DNA of 64,000 bases, taken from Epibacterium ulvae. GTDB lineage: Bacteria; Pseudomonadota; Alphaproteobacteria; Rhodobacterales; Rhodobacteraceae. How positions within the stretch are numbered: the first letter of the stretch is position 1; the number at the start of each line of letters is the position of its first letter. Position numbers and translations under genes: made by a program. The stretch covers positions 1 through 64,000 of the forward strand of contig NZ_JAHHIR010000039.1 of the NCBI RefSeq assembly GCF_018678075.1, given 5' to 3'. The notes beneath the pieces were generated by a model. That model was not told where the DNA came from, did no database searches, and worked only from the letters and a program-made list of their open reading frames with translations. Shown one piece after another: positions 24,847 to 34,267 of the stretch.

Positions 24847-26640
24847 TTCCGAGGTTACATCAGGCGCGAGTGTCTTTTGCCAATAGGGTTTTGAGGCCAT
24901 CTCCTGATACCCCTTGCGGTGGGCGGCCTTGATGGCATCAAAGTCCCGCTTCAGCTCCCAGGTCAGCTTGACCGCGTCGCATGCAATGCGGAAAAAACGC
25001 CGTTTGTCATGGCGACGGGTATAGGCCTTATCGCGATCTGTATTGAGGAATGTAATCTGCGCGGCACCCAAGGCGTGATAGACCAGACCACGATCTTTGA
25101 TGTGCAGCGTCATCCGACTGCCCAAACGACTCCAAAACGGGATTAAATGGCCATTTAGGGTCAAAAGCCCAAGTTTGGTGCGCCAAGGGCGGGACATACG
25201 GGTGATATTACGGGGCTGATTTTCCTGCGGTTGGGTCTCGATCGGGTGCCAGTTTTCATCGCTGGCCAGCTCTTTGATCGCGGCGCGGCGGGCGCTCATG
25301 TCGATATTGTCATCAAAAAACTGCGGACTCGACATCACGTCACGCCAGGCCATTAGCTGGGCCTCGGCGGTGGAATAGTGCATGCGCAACAGCGACCGCA
25401 GGATAAAACGCAACGGTACTTTGGCGGTGCTCAGCGGGCTGCGTGCCAGGCTGTCAAACACCAGGTGGTGATGGATATGATTGCGCAGATCCAGGTAAAG
25501 CGTTTGAGCGCTTTCTTTTTCGGTAAAGTCATCCTGGAAGGAAACTACCCCATTTAGGGTCTGAATATTGAAGTCATTGGCCAGCGAAAACGAGATGTCA
25601 TCACCACGCACAAAGAAGGGGAACGGGTAATGCTTTACCTCGGCAATCGGGAAGGCAAAGAACCACCAACCACCATACAGGGTGTCTGGTTTTTGATCAT
25701 TGACCCCATGTTGCATCTGCATCAACCGTGAGGTGCTGCGTAGGTTTGTGCCGCCCCACAAGGGGCGACATGCGCCATTAAACCAGGCCCCGCTTTCCCA
25801 GATTGCCCATTTGTTGGTGGTGTTGATCATTGCTCCGGCCAGCGCGGTTTTGGGGTCGCGGGCCAAAGCCAGAAACATATAGGTGCGCGCGATGTTTTCC
25901 ATGTGAAACGACGCATCATCATCCATAAACAGACAATGGCTGGCGCCGGCAGTTTCGGCTTCAAGCAGGCCTCGGGCAAATCCGCCGGCCCCACCCAGAT
26001 TGCGGTTGGGGTAAGGGGTCACATGATCGGATTTTACTATCTCGGCGCTTTGACCATTGTCCACCACCTGAACCCGGATACGGTCGCCGTGAGAAAAACC
26101 AGCTAAAAAGGTTTCCAGACGGTCCACCGTGGCGCGCACTTCGTCTTCGCGCTTAAAAGTGGTAATCGAGACGGTCAGGTCGGGCAGGGTGTCGGGCAGG
26201 CTGCGGGTGGCGAAACGGGCGGTCTCTAGGCGCACCTGATCGCCGATCGCAGTCAAGGCCAGTGCAAGCACACCGCCGACCTTGCCATTGGCATAAGCGC
26301 TTATATCCACCAAATGAGGCTGCCCAGGTTCAAGTGTCACAACCGAGCGGTGGATGACCTCGGCAGAGCGGCCGACGGGCGAGTGGGTGATCTGCAGCTC
26401 GACCTCTCCCGTGCCGATCAATTCCAGAAACAGACCGTCCAAGGTGCAGGCCTGCCAACTGTCTAGGTTGAACAGGTTGAAATAAGTGTCAAATGACAGC
26501 CGGGACGCCCGCGGGATCACATAGATACCGCTGTCATAGGAAAACCCCACAACACCGCGTTCGCGATGATACAGTGTTTGTTCGGTGCAGATGCCGGGCT
26601 CGGGAGCGAGAAAATTTTGCAGGGTAATCATAGAGCTCAT
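24844..26640 (-). CDS. GlfT2-like glycosyltransferase (putative galactofuranan polymerase)
   Basis: 598 residues. An N-terminal beta domain of about 150 residues (YHRERGVVGFSYDSGIYVIP, SFDTYFNLFNLDSWQ) resembles the beta-barrel of mycobacterial GlfT2. A GT-A domain follows with DLTVSITTFKRED, NLGGAGGFARGLLEA (214-228) and LFMDDDASF (DDD at 240-242), then a large helical C-terminal part with a long basic tail. Domain order and DDD position agree with GlfT2, which extends galactofuran with alternating linkages. Together with glf (30176) and a GlfT1-like gene (20803) this makes a galactofuranose-containing polymer likely. It overlaps the stop of the upstream sulfotransferase-like gene (26637-26640). 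Confidence 0.8.
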   Translation of the reverse strand: MSSMITLQNFLAPEPGICTEQTLYHRERGVVGFSYDSGIYVIPRASRLSFDTYFNLFNLDSWQACTLDGLFLELIGTGEVELQITHSPVGRSAEVIHRSVVTLEPGQPHLVDISAYANGKVGGVLALALTAIGDQVRLETARFATRSLPDTLPDLTVSITTFKREDEVRATVDRLETFLAGFSHGDRIRVQVVDNGQSAEIVKSDHVTPYPNRNLGGAGGFARGLLEAETAGASHCLFMDDDASFHMENIARTYMFLALARDPKTALAGAMINTTNKWAIWESGAWFNGACRPLWGGTNLRSTSRLMQMQHGVNDQKPDTLYGGWWFFAFPIAEVKHYPFPFFVRGDDISFSLANDFNIQTLNGVVSFQDDFTEKESAQTLYLDLRNHIHHHLVFDSLARSPLSTAKVPLRFILRSLLRMHYSTAEAQLMAWRDVMSSPQFFDDNIDMSARRAAIKELASDENWHPIETQPQENQPRNITRMSRPWRTKLGLLTLNGHLIPFWSRLGSRMTLHIKDRGLVYHALGAAQITFLNTDRDKAYTRRHDKRRFFRIACDAVKLTWELKRDFDAIKAAHRKGYQEMASKPYWQKTLAPDVTSE

Positions 26641-27776
26641 GGTTGCGTCTCAGGCGCGTTTTGGGTGGATTTTTCGCCTATTAGGGCCTGAACAAAGGTC
26701 GTCAGCTCTGGGTTGGGAAGGTCAACCTGGCTGAGGGTCTGCAGCAGTTTCGCATGGGCATCGTGTAGCGGAATCAGACAGGGGCGGCGCATCCATTCCA
26801 GGTCTGGAAAGAAACCGTCTTGGCCAATGAGCGTGCCAAGATAGGCGTCGATTGGCGCAAAGGCCTCATACAGTTTGTGGCGCAGCTCAACACCAAAAAG
26901 TTCAACATCAGAATTGGTCCAGGGTGTCAGGTTGGTGTCGCCTCTCAACAAGAATTGCAACAGGGCCTGTGCTTGGTTACGGGGCAGGTCTTGATTGGCG
27001 CGGCGCTGCACTTCAAAGGCGGCACGCGACAGGCCGCGGTTGCTTGGGCCTTTGCGCGATAGTCCCATGGGAAAGGTGCAGCCGACTTGGGCGGTGAAAT
27101 CCTGTACCGACCCACCAGCGGCCAGGATGGCGTCGTAGCTGCGCAAATGCAGCGAACTGTCTGGAAAGGCTGCGACCCAGGGGGCAATCATCTTGTGATA
27201 GTCAAAGTGAATGCTTTTGGTGTCCTTGAGCGCAGTTCCCTGATCCAGAGCCGCCGGTTTATGGCCAAACCGTAGCCGCTGGCCGAACCAGGAGGCAAGA
27301 TATTCATCGGGGCGGCGCAGCGCGCAGTAAATCTCAAACTCGGCCTCGGGAAAGGGCGCACGCAGAGCGGCAATCAAGTCATCGTGGCCGTTGCCAAAAT
27401 TGGACAGAACCTCGGAACAGATGATCACCGTATGGGGTTCAAAGACGTTGATTTGGTGTTGAATGGCGGCCAGCATATCGCTGGTTTGCGGCAAATGCCC
27501 ATGCCAGGCAGGGGTTTTGGCTTTGGCGGGGGTTTTAGCTCTGTCGGCCAACATGCGAAAAGCCAAGGCATTGTGGGGCTCACGCAGGTTCATACAGGCC
27601 AGTTTCGGCTCTTTATGGATACCGGTGGCCTGCGCCAGCAGATGGCTTAGCCCCTCGCTTTCTACAGCAGGGTACAGAATGCCTTTTTTCAACAAGGACA
27701 GCGTATTGCGTGCAAAATAGGCCTGAAGAGCCGTGGAACCAACTTTGTGGTGACCGATATAGAGGATAATCTTCAT
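26637..27776 (-). CDS. Sulfotransferase-like P-loop protein, first of two
   Basis: 379 residues from ATG 27776 (MKIILYIGHHKVGST); an upstream start at 27827 is less likely. The opening beta strand and GHHKVGSTALQ form a 5'-phosphosulfate-binding-type loop, and YCALRRPDEYLASWFGQRLRFG fits the 3'-phosphate-binding segment (R-x-P-x4-S) of PAPS sulfotransferases. The rest is not similar to anything I recognise. A transferase that sulfates the exported polysaccharide is a reasonable inference; other P-loop uses cannot be excluded. It shares its architecture with the next gene (27935-29050) and is translationally coupled to the GlfT2-like gene (ATGA). Confidence 0.6.
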   Translation of the reverse strand: MKIILYIGHHKVGSTALQAYFARNTLSLLKKGILYPAVESEGLSHLLAQATGIHKEPKLACMNLREPHNALAFRMLADRAKTPAKAKTPAWHGHLPQTSDMLAAIQHQINVFEPHTVIICSEVLSNFGNGHDDLIAALRAPFPEAEFEIYCALRRPDEYLASWFGQRLRFGHKPAALDQGTALKDTKSIHFDYHKMIAPWVAAFPDSSLHLRSYDAILAAGGSVQDFTAQVGCTFPMGLSRKGPSNRGLSRAAFEVQRRANQDLPRNQAQALLQFLLRGDTNLTPWTNSDVELFGVELRHKLYEAFAPIDAYLGTLIGQDGFFPDLEWMRRPCLIPLHDAHAKLLQTLSQVDLPNPELTTFVQALIGEKSTQNAPETQP

Positions 27777-27934
27777 AGATAGCTGCCTGTCAATGTGGCT
27801 CGTACTCCTGGGGACGTGCCCTAGCATGATTGGTACGGATTGTCAGAGCTTTGTGGAGGTGATGTCAGGAGAGTACGCGCCTGTGATGCAAAGACCATCA
27901 TCCGGCTGGTCCGGGTCGGTGTGCGGTTGCTGCT

Positions 27935-29050
27935 TCAAGGAGTGGATACGTAACGGGCGCGGGCATTATCCACCTCATCGAGGCGTTTTTGGTGGAAAAA
28001 ATGCGACCAGTCGACCGCTTCATTGTTCAACATGTCAGAGAAAATACTGGCCATCAGGGTCAGAGACTGGATTTCCGAGGCCGACAGATAGGTTGCAGGT
28101 TCAACGGATTGCGCGCGCAATCGCGCACCGCGCACGGCCCTTCTCAGCTCTAGTTCCAACAAGGGCGCCCCACTAAAGAAATCTCGGTCCATGGCGCAGG
28201 CATCCTCTAGGTAGGTGCGCTGTAGCGTTTTGGCCAAGGATCTGTGCAGCTGCAATTTCTGCCGGTTTGGATTGGCAGGCATCTTCGCCACGTGGCGGGA
28301 AAAATCCCATCCAATCCTGTGGCGTAGCTTTCGGTCTTTGTGCTGTAGGTTACGCTGCAAAACCTTCAGCCGCATCAAATCTACAAGGTCTAGAGATACA
28401 TTGGCCGTATCATCACCGTGCAAGACATAAGGCTCATCTGGGAAAGCATGATGGATGAAATCAGTTACAACAGAGCCCTGCTGCAATTGGCTGTGGATCA
28501 TGGGACGCAACACAAACGCATCACCAAATTCCTGGCGCCAGGCCGAAAACCGGGCGTGATAATTGGAGTTCTTGTTTTTCAAACGCAATGCTACAAACTC
28601 TGACAGATTTTTTGTCAGAGTTTGTGGCAGGCCCACTTTGGTGCGTTCACTGAACGAAGATACCAGCCGCGGCCCATGTGGACGGACGTAGGCAATGACG
28701 CGGATTTCATTGGCGGTGTTCGCAAAGAAATGATCCACCACCTTTTTGAAAAGCGGGGCAGGGATGCCTTCAAACTCTTCTGCCGAGACCAGCACATAAT
28801 CGGCAGAAGAGTTGCGGATCTTCTGGGCCAACGCGGTCAACTGGGGGGCGTGTTTCTGGCGCTCTGCCTCTGTTTCGGCAGTCGCCCAAGCATGAAAGGG
28901 AGGTTTTAGCGCGTTCGACGTAAGCTTGGCCGGATAAAAGACCGTTTTTTGATCTAGCGCCACGCGCCCTTCGGCAAAGGCGAGTTGGATCGAGGTGGAT
29001 CCAGTTTTGTGATCGCCAATGTGGAAAATAAGCGTTTTTGTGGCCATCAT
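27935..29050 (-). CDS. Sulfotransferase-like P-loop protein, second of two
   Basis: 371 residues. KTLIFHIGDHKTGSTSIQLAF is a P-loop like the PAPS-binding loop, and IRVIAYVRPHGPRLVSSFSERTKVG is in the place of the 3'-phosphate-binding segment. VPVSAEE-type VLVSAEEFEG lies between them, as in sulfotransferase-like proteins of polysaccharide clusters. It is the divergent relative of 26637-27776 and lies 158 bases upstream of it on the same strand, so the pair probably arose by duplication. Start choice between 29050 and 29047 (MATKTL) is open. Function is inferred from motifs only. Confidence 0.58.
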   Translation of the reverse strand: MMATKTLIFHIGDHKTGSTSIQLAFAEGRVALDQKTVFYPAKLTSNALKPPFHAWATAETEAERQKHAPQLTALAQKIRNSSADYVLVSAEEFEGIPAPLFKKVVDHFFANTANEIRVIAYVRPHGPRLVSSFSERTKVGLPQTLTKNLSEFVALRLKNKNSNYHARFSAWRQEFGDAFVLRPMIHSQLQQGSVVTDFIHHAFPDEPYVLHGDDTANVSLDLVDLMRLKVLQRNLQHKDRKLRHRIGWDFSRHVAKMPANPNRQKLQLHRSLAKTLQRTYLEDACAMDRDFFSGAPLLELELRRAVRGARLRAQSVEPATYLSASEIQSLTLMASIFSDMLNNEAVDWSHFFHQKRLDEVDNARARYVSTP

Positions 29051-29213
29051 CGATTGCGAATCTTTCGTTGAAGTTCTCCAAATAGGGATTAGATGATTTC
29101 AAGCAAGCAAACAATAAGCCGGTGCATGCCGATAAGATGTATGCCGACGGTGGACTTGTGAGCTTTTTGAAGGCATGCCACATGAGGCTAGATAAATTTG
29201 AGATCTGAGTTAC

Positions 29214-30083
29214 ATGTTGCAACGCTATTTAAAGGCCGCCGTAAGTCGGATGCGGCCGCGCCCAAAGGCCCAGCGGGTGAAACACGCGCCAATTACATTT
29301 TCCTATATTGCGCCAAACCTCCAGGATGCCAGCCCTGACCGTCCGGCACGGGTCTATGCGTTTGGGTCGTCTTCTACCGAGGTGCTGGATTATGTGTTTG
29401 GGGCCACGTCACGCTACCGCAGCTATTGGGCCAGCGGCTGGTCTGCGCGAGGGCTGCGTAAGGACGACAATCGCAACTATGTGCTGCGGTGTTTAGAAGG
29501 GGCGGCGGCGCAGGATATTATTTTCCTGCATTTCGGCGTAGTGGACGCCCTGTTTAATGCACCGTTCCGAATGGAAAAAGGTAACTTTATGGACCCGGAA
29601 GGGTTTTGCCAGGAAGCTGCCGACGGCATCACTACTTTGGTGGCGGATCTCAAGGCGGCAGGGTTTGAAAATGTCTATACGCTGTGTGTTGGGGCGCCGT
29701 GTCGGGTGCCTGTTAACTATTTTCACCGCCGGTTTAAATTCCATGGAATTCCGGTGCGCTATCAAGCGCAGCTGTTGAACAGGATCATGGAGCTGACCGG
29801 GCAGCGTTGTGATATGCGGGATTTATCATCGGTGTTGGCAGACGAATATGCGCTGATGAAGCGGGAATTCTTGCGTGCGAAGCCTAATCACCATGCGGAT
29901 TACAGCAAAATTCAAGATCTGGTCTGGCAAGGGATTGCCGACATTCCCGGGCTTCCACCACGGCGTGAGACCTGGCGTACATCGCTTTATCGCAGTGGTA
30001 CCCGAGGCGGGGTTGCAGCACGGATTAAGGCCAAGAACTATGGCGCGGTTGATCTGAGCCAATTTGAGCCGGAAAACTTGTAA
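29214..30083 (+). CDS. Hypothetical protein, possibly SGNH-hydrolase-like
   Basis: 289 residues with no signal peptide. PARVYAFGSSSTEVLDYVFG near residues 40-58 is reminiscent of the GDS(L) nucleophile block of SGNH hydrolases, and DIIFLHFGVVDALFN is in the place of the Gly/Asn block. A final His such as in NHHADYSKIQ could complete a triad. The match is loose and I would not assign a reaction. It is divergent from the sulfotransferase-like genes and 92 bases before glf, so probably co-transcribed with glf. An acyl esterase or acyltransferase acting on the polymer is one possibility. Confidence 0.5.
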   Translation: MLQRYLKAAVSRMRPRPKAQRVKHAPITFSYIAPNLQDASPDRPARVYAFGSSSTEVLDYVFGATSRYRSYWASGWSARGLRKDDNRNYVLRCLEGAAAQDIIFLHFGVVDALFNAPFRMEKGNFMDPEGFCQEAADGITTLVADLKAAGFENVYTLCVGAPCRVPVNYFHRRFKFHGIPVRYQAQLLNRIMELTGQRCDMRDLSSVLADEYALMKREFLRAKPNHHADYSKIQDLVWQGIADIPGLPPRRETWRTSLYRSGTRGGVAARIKAKNYGAVDLSQFEPENL

Positions 30084-30094
30084 CCTACGCCTAG

Positions 30095-31348
<1,254 letters not shown>

Positions 31349-31435
31349 TATCGAATTCCTATTGGGGTATTGGTGCCGATAGACAATACGAAGCGAATGA
31401 ATTTTTGATACGCTTCCATTTGTGAAATAGGAGAT

Positions 31436-31828
31436 ATGCAAGAGATGCGACCAAAGATTGTCATTGATTTGGACGGCACACTAACGATCGACGACAAGGA
31501 CGTCGCATACCCTGACAAGCGGCCCAATTTGGAAGTGATTGAGAAACTGCGTGCATACGCCCAGGACGGGTATGGGATTGTCATTCATACCGCCCGAAAC
31601 ATGCGCACCTACAAAGGTAACCTCGGCGAAATCAACGTCCACACCTTGCCTGTAATCCTCGAGTGGCTGGCCAAACATGCGGTGCCGTATGATGAAGTAG
31701 TGGTTGGCAAAGTATGGTGTGGTCACGGTGGATTTTATGTTGATGACCGGGCCATACGACCTGATGAGTTTGCACGATTATCAGCGGGTGAAATTGAAAA
31801 ACTCTTGGGATCCTGGGCACCTCAATGA
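31436..31828 (+). CDS. HAD-family capsule biosynthesis phosphatase
   Basis: 130 residues, a minimal HAD protein. IVIDLDGTL is motif I (DxDGT), HTARNM motif II (Thr), VVVGKVWCG contains the motif III Lys and FYVDDRAIRPDEF the motif IV acids. The sequence around HTARNMRTYKGNLGEINVHTLPVILEWL and the ending are those of the small HAD proteins of Campylobacter-type capsule clusters, probably a sugar or polyol phosphate phosphatase. ATG 31436 follows AGGAG closely; ATG 31445 (MRPKIVID) is an alternative. It overlaps the next gene by four bases (31825-31828), linking it to the nucleotidyltransferase/kinase pair. Confidence 0.82.
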   Translation: MQEMRPKIVIDLDGTLTIDDKDVAYPDKRPNLEVIEKLRAYAQDGYGIVIHTARNMRTYKGNLGEINVHTLPVILEWLAKHAVPYDEVVVGKVWCGHGGFYVDDRAIRPDEFARLSAGEIEKLLGSWAPQ

Positions 31829-32820
31829 TTACTCTTATTACGTCCGGAGATTATGTCAACGCAGAGATGAAGGCCGAGTTCGGCCAGCTACCACCAGCAA
31901 TGCTGCCGCTTGGAACATGGCGACTTATTGATCATCAGGTTCAGGCCCTCAAAGAACAGGGACAGGATCGGCAGATTTTTCTATCTCTGCCAGAAAGCTA
32001 TGCGCTTGGAGAGGCTACTCTTAGTGATTTAGAGGCCAATGGTGTGAAGCTGATCTCTGTTCCAGATGGTCTCTCTCTGGGGCAGTCGGTCTTGCATTGT
32101 ATCGAACAGGGTCAGTTTTCGGGACCCTGTTCGATCTTGCATGGCGATACGCTCTTGGATGTGCCGAGCTCTGAGCTGACCAATACACATCTCATTGGAG
32201 ATCGAGTTGGGGGCTATGCTTGGGGCCATGCGGTGCTGGACAATGAGCGCTTCACCGGTGCAACCCCGCTGTCTCAAGGTGAAGAAAACGACGGCCCGGT
32301 TCTGGTTGGGTATTTTTCGTTTTCCTGTGCTCAGGAATTTGCCAAAGCTCTACTTCAGGTCGAGTGTAATTTCTTAGAGGCACTGGGACGCCATGCCAGC
32401 GAGGTGCATGTGCAAGCGCGTTGGTGTCCTGACTGGTCAGATTTTGGCCACTTGCAGACATACTACAGATCTCGGGCTGCGTTTGCATCAAGCCGTGCTT
32501 TTAACAACTTACAGATCTCAGATAGCATTGTGCAAAAATGGAGCAGTGACAGCGATAAGATCAATGCAGAGTCTGATTGGTATTCCAACCTGCCCGCCCG
32601 ATTGCACCCTTATACGGCGCGCCTCATTGATGCAGGCGCAACCGAAACCGGCTGGCAATACTCCACGGAGTATGAACATCTACCAACATTGCAGGAGCTC
32701 TTTATTTTTGGGCGACTGGATCATGTGACATGGGATGAAATCCTGGGAGCCTGTGTGCAATGTTTGGAAGCCTTTGCCGACACGGATGTTGCGGATGCGC
32801 CGCAAGATGCTGCTCTCTGA
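31825..32820 (+). CDS. Nucleotidyltransferase-kinase fusion, N-terminal part (frameshifted gene)
   Basis: 331 codons. Residues 1-220 look like a sugar-phosphate nucleotidyltransferase of the capsule type (LPPAMLPLGTWRLIDHQVQAL, SILHGDTLLDVP, YAWGHAVLDNERFTG). Residues 225-320 look like the N-lobe of an APH/choline-kinase-like domain (VQKWSSDSDKINAESDWYSNLPARLHPYTARLIDAG, STEYEHLPTLQELFIFG). The frame then stops at 32818-32820, while the missing kinase C-lobe continues in the +1 frame (next entry). I read this as one gene broken by a one-base frameshift near 32800-32818, or a coupled two-part gene. Substrate unknown; LicC/LicA-like activation of a small phosphorylated group is one model. Confidence 0.7.
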   Translation: MITLITSGDYVNAEMKAEFGQLPPAMLPLGTWRLIDHQVQALKEQGQDRQIFLSLPESYALGEATLSDLEANGVKLISVPDGLSLGQSVLHCIEQGQFSGPCSILHGDTLLDVPSSELTNTHLIGDRVGGYAWGHAVLDNERFTGATPLSQGEENDGPVLVGYFSFSCAQEFAKALLQVECNFLEALGRHASEVHVQARWCPDWSDFGHLQTYYRSRAAFASSRAFNNLQISDSIVQKWSSDSDKINAESDWYSNLPARLHPYTARLIDAGATETGWQYSTEYEHLPTLQELFIFGRLDHVTWDEILGACVQCLEAFADTDVADAPQDAAL

Positions 32821-33412
32821 GCGGAAAACCTTTCGCAGGATCGCGCAGTTTGAGGCTGAGAGCGGGCTGAACTTTGCACAAGACATGCGTTTGAACGGTC
32901 AGATTTTGCCTGCTCCCCGGCGCATCGCCGAAGAAATGATTGAGATCATTCGGAATGTTCCCAAACGGCCTGCTTCAGTCCTGCACGGTGATTTCTGCTT
33001 TTCCAACATCCTCTACAACAGTCGCACACGCCGCGTGCGGGTTATCGACCCGCGTGGTCATATTGATAGCTTTGGTACCACGATTGGAGGGGACTGCAGA
33101 TATGATATGGCGAAACTGTCGCATTCTGTTGTGGGTTGGTATGATCTGATTATTGCGGGGCGTTTTGAGTGTCGCGTGTCACATGGGCAAACGCTTGGCT
33201 TTGATTTCGCCTTTGAGAATGCGCAGAGATATACGTGGATGGTTGAGCGACTTGAAAGGCTGTCGGTGACCGGTATTGCTTTTGACGCCCCTGAAATCAG
33301 GGCGCTGACTATTTTGTTGTTCCTGTCTATGTTGCCGCTGCACGGGGACCAACCCACGCGGCAAATGGCATTTTTGGCGAATGCACTTCGCCTGTATCAG
33401 CAGTTCTCATGA
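32807..33412 (+). CDS. APH-like kinase C-lobe, continuation of the frameshifted fusion
   Basis: About 201 codons from ATG 32807 (MLLSERKTFRR), in the +1 frame relative to the previous ORF and overlapping it by 14 bases. SVLHGDFCFSNILYNSRTRRVRVIDPRG contains the Brenner motif (HGDxxxxN) and the metal-binding D of the aminoglycoside/choline kinase family, and GDCRYDMAKLSHSVVGWYD is typical of the capsule version. On its own it lacks the kinase N-lobe, which is in the preceding ORF. If not a sequencing or mutational error, stop-start overlap could give a separate C-lobe that reassembles with the N-lobe. It is 7 bases before the next nucleotidyltransferase gene. Confidence 0.7.
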   Translation: MLLSERKTFRRIAQFEAESGLNFAQDMRLNGQILPAPRRIAEEMIEIIRNVPKRPASVLHGDFCFSNILYNSRTRRVRVIDPRGHIDSFGTTIGGDCRYDMAKLSHSVVGWYDLIIAGRFECRVSHGQTLGFDFAFENAQRYTWMVERLERLSVTGIAFDAPEIRALTILLFLSMLPLHGDQPTRQMAFLANALRLYQQFS

Positions 33413-33419
33413 GGTTTTG

Positions 33420-34151
33420 ATGATCGTTATACCCATGGCCGGCCTGTCCAGCCGGTTTACGAAAGCGGGCTATACAGAGCCTAAATATATGTTGCCGCTC
33501 TGGGGGGGGACAGTCTTTGATCACTCCGTGTCCAGTTTCAAAGCGGACTTTGAGGAGGAGACATTCCTCTTCATTGCGACGCAGCGTCCTGGGATTGAAG
33601 CTTTTGTGGAAAGCCGGCTGAAGGTACTGGGGGTACGCAATTGGTCCCTGGAGCTGTTGGAAGAGACGACCCGTGGGCAGGCAGAGACCGTTATGGTGGG
33701 CGTGGAACGCAGCGCGTGTCCGCCTGAGAGCGCGATTACGATCTTTAACATTGATACATTCGGCCATGCTCGGTTTCAGCCGAAGCAATCCAAATGGGCG
33801 CGCTCTTCCGGGGTGTTACAGGTCTTCCGCGGCAGTGGCGATAACTGGTCGTTTGTCGCGCCTTCGGCCGAAGAAGACGGGCGTGCGATCCAGACTGCGG
33901 AAAAACAGCCGATTTCGGATCTGTGTTGCACCGGCCTCTATCACTTTGCCAAGTTTAGCGACTATCGCAGAGCCTTCTGTCTGGAGCTGAAGGCACCGCA
34001 GGCTCCGGAACTTTATGTGGCACCAATGTACAACCACCTGATCGCAGATGGGCAGGCCATACACTATGATCTGATTGCGGAAGACGATGTGGTTTTTTGC
34101 GGTGTGCCCGCAGAATATGAAGCACATCTCAACAGAAAACCGGAAGAATAG
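33420..34151 (+). CDS. Capsule-type nucleotidyltransferase (sugar-phosphate nucleotidyltransferase-like)
   Basis: 243 residues from ATG 33420. MIVIPMAGLSSRFTKAGYTEPKYMLPLWGGTVFDHSV is an NTP-transferase start where the usual GGxGTR loop is replaced by MAGLSSRF, as in the phosphoglutamine/sugar cytidylyltransferase-like proteins of Campylobacter capsule loci. FNIDTFG lies where the metal-binding Asp should be, and ISDLCCTGLYHFAKFSDYRRAF matches the typical C-terminal part. It probably activates a phosphorylated compound with CTP or another NTP. It follows the split kinase gene directly, so HAD, fusion and this gene look like one short pathway. Confidence 0.75.
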   Translation: MIVIPMAGLSSRFTKAGYTEPKYMLPLWGGTVFDHSVSSFKADFEEETFLFIATQRPGIEAFVESRLKVLGVRNWSLELLEETTRGQAETVMVGVERSACPPESAITIFNIDTFGHARFQPKQSKWARSSGVLQVFRGSGDNWSFVAPSAEEDGRAIQTAEKQPISDLCCTGLYHFAKFSDYRRAFCLELKAPQAPELYVAPMYNHLIADGQAIHYDLIAEDDVVFCGVPAEYEAHLNRKPEE

Positions 34152-34267
34152 GTTGTCTGCGTGGTACATGCCCCATACCAAGAGACCTGGATAAGACAAT
34201 AAGCGACAGCGCGCCTTAAACTCTGGTGCGCCCACGCAATTCTCGATGAGCAGGTCACATAAAAAAG

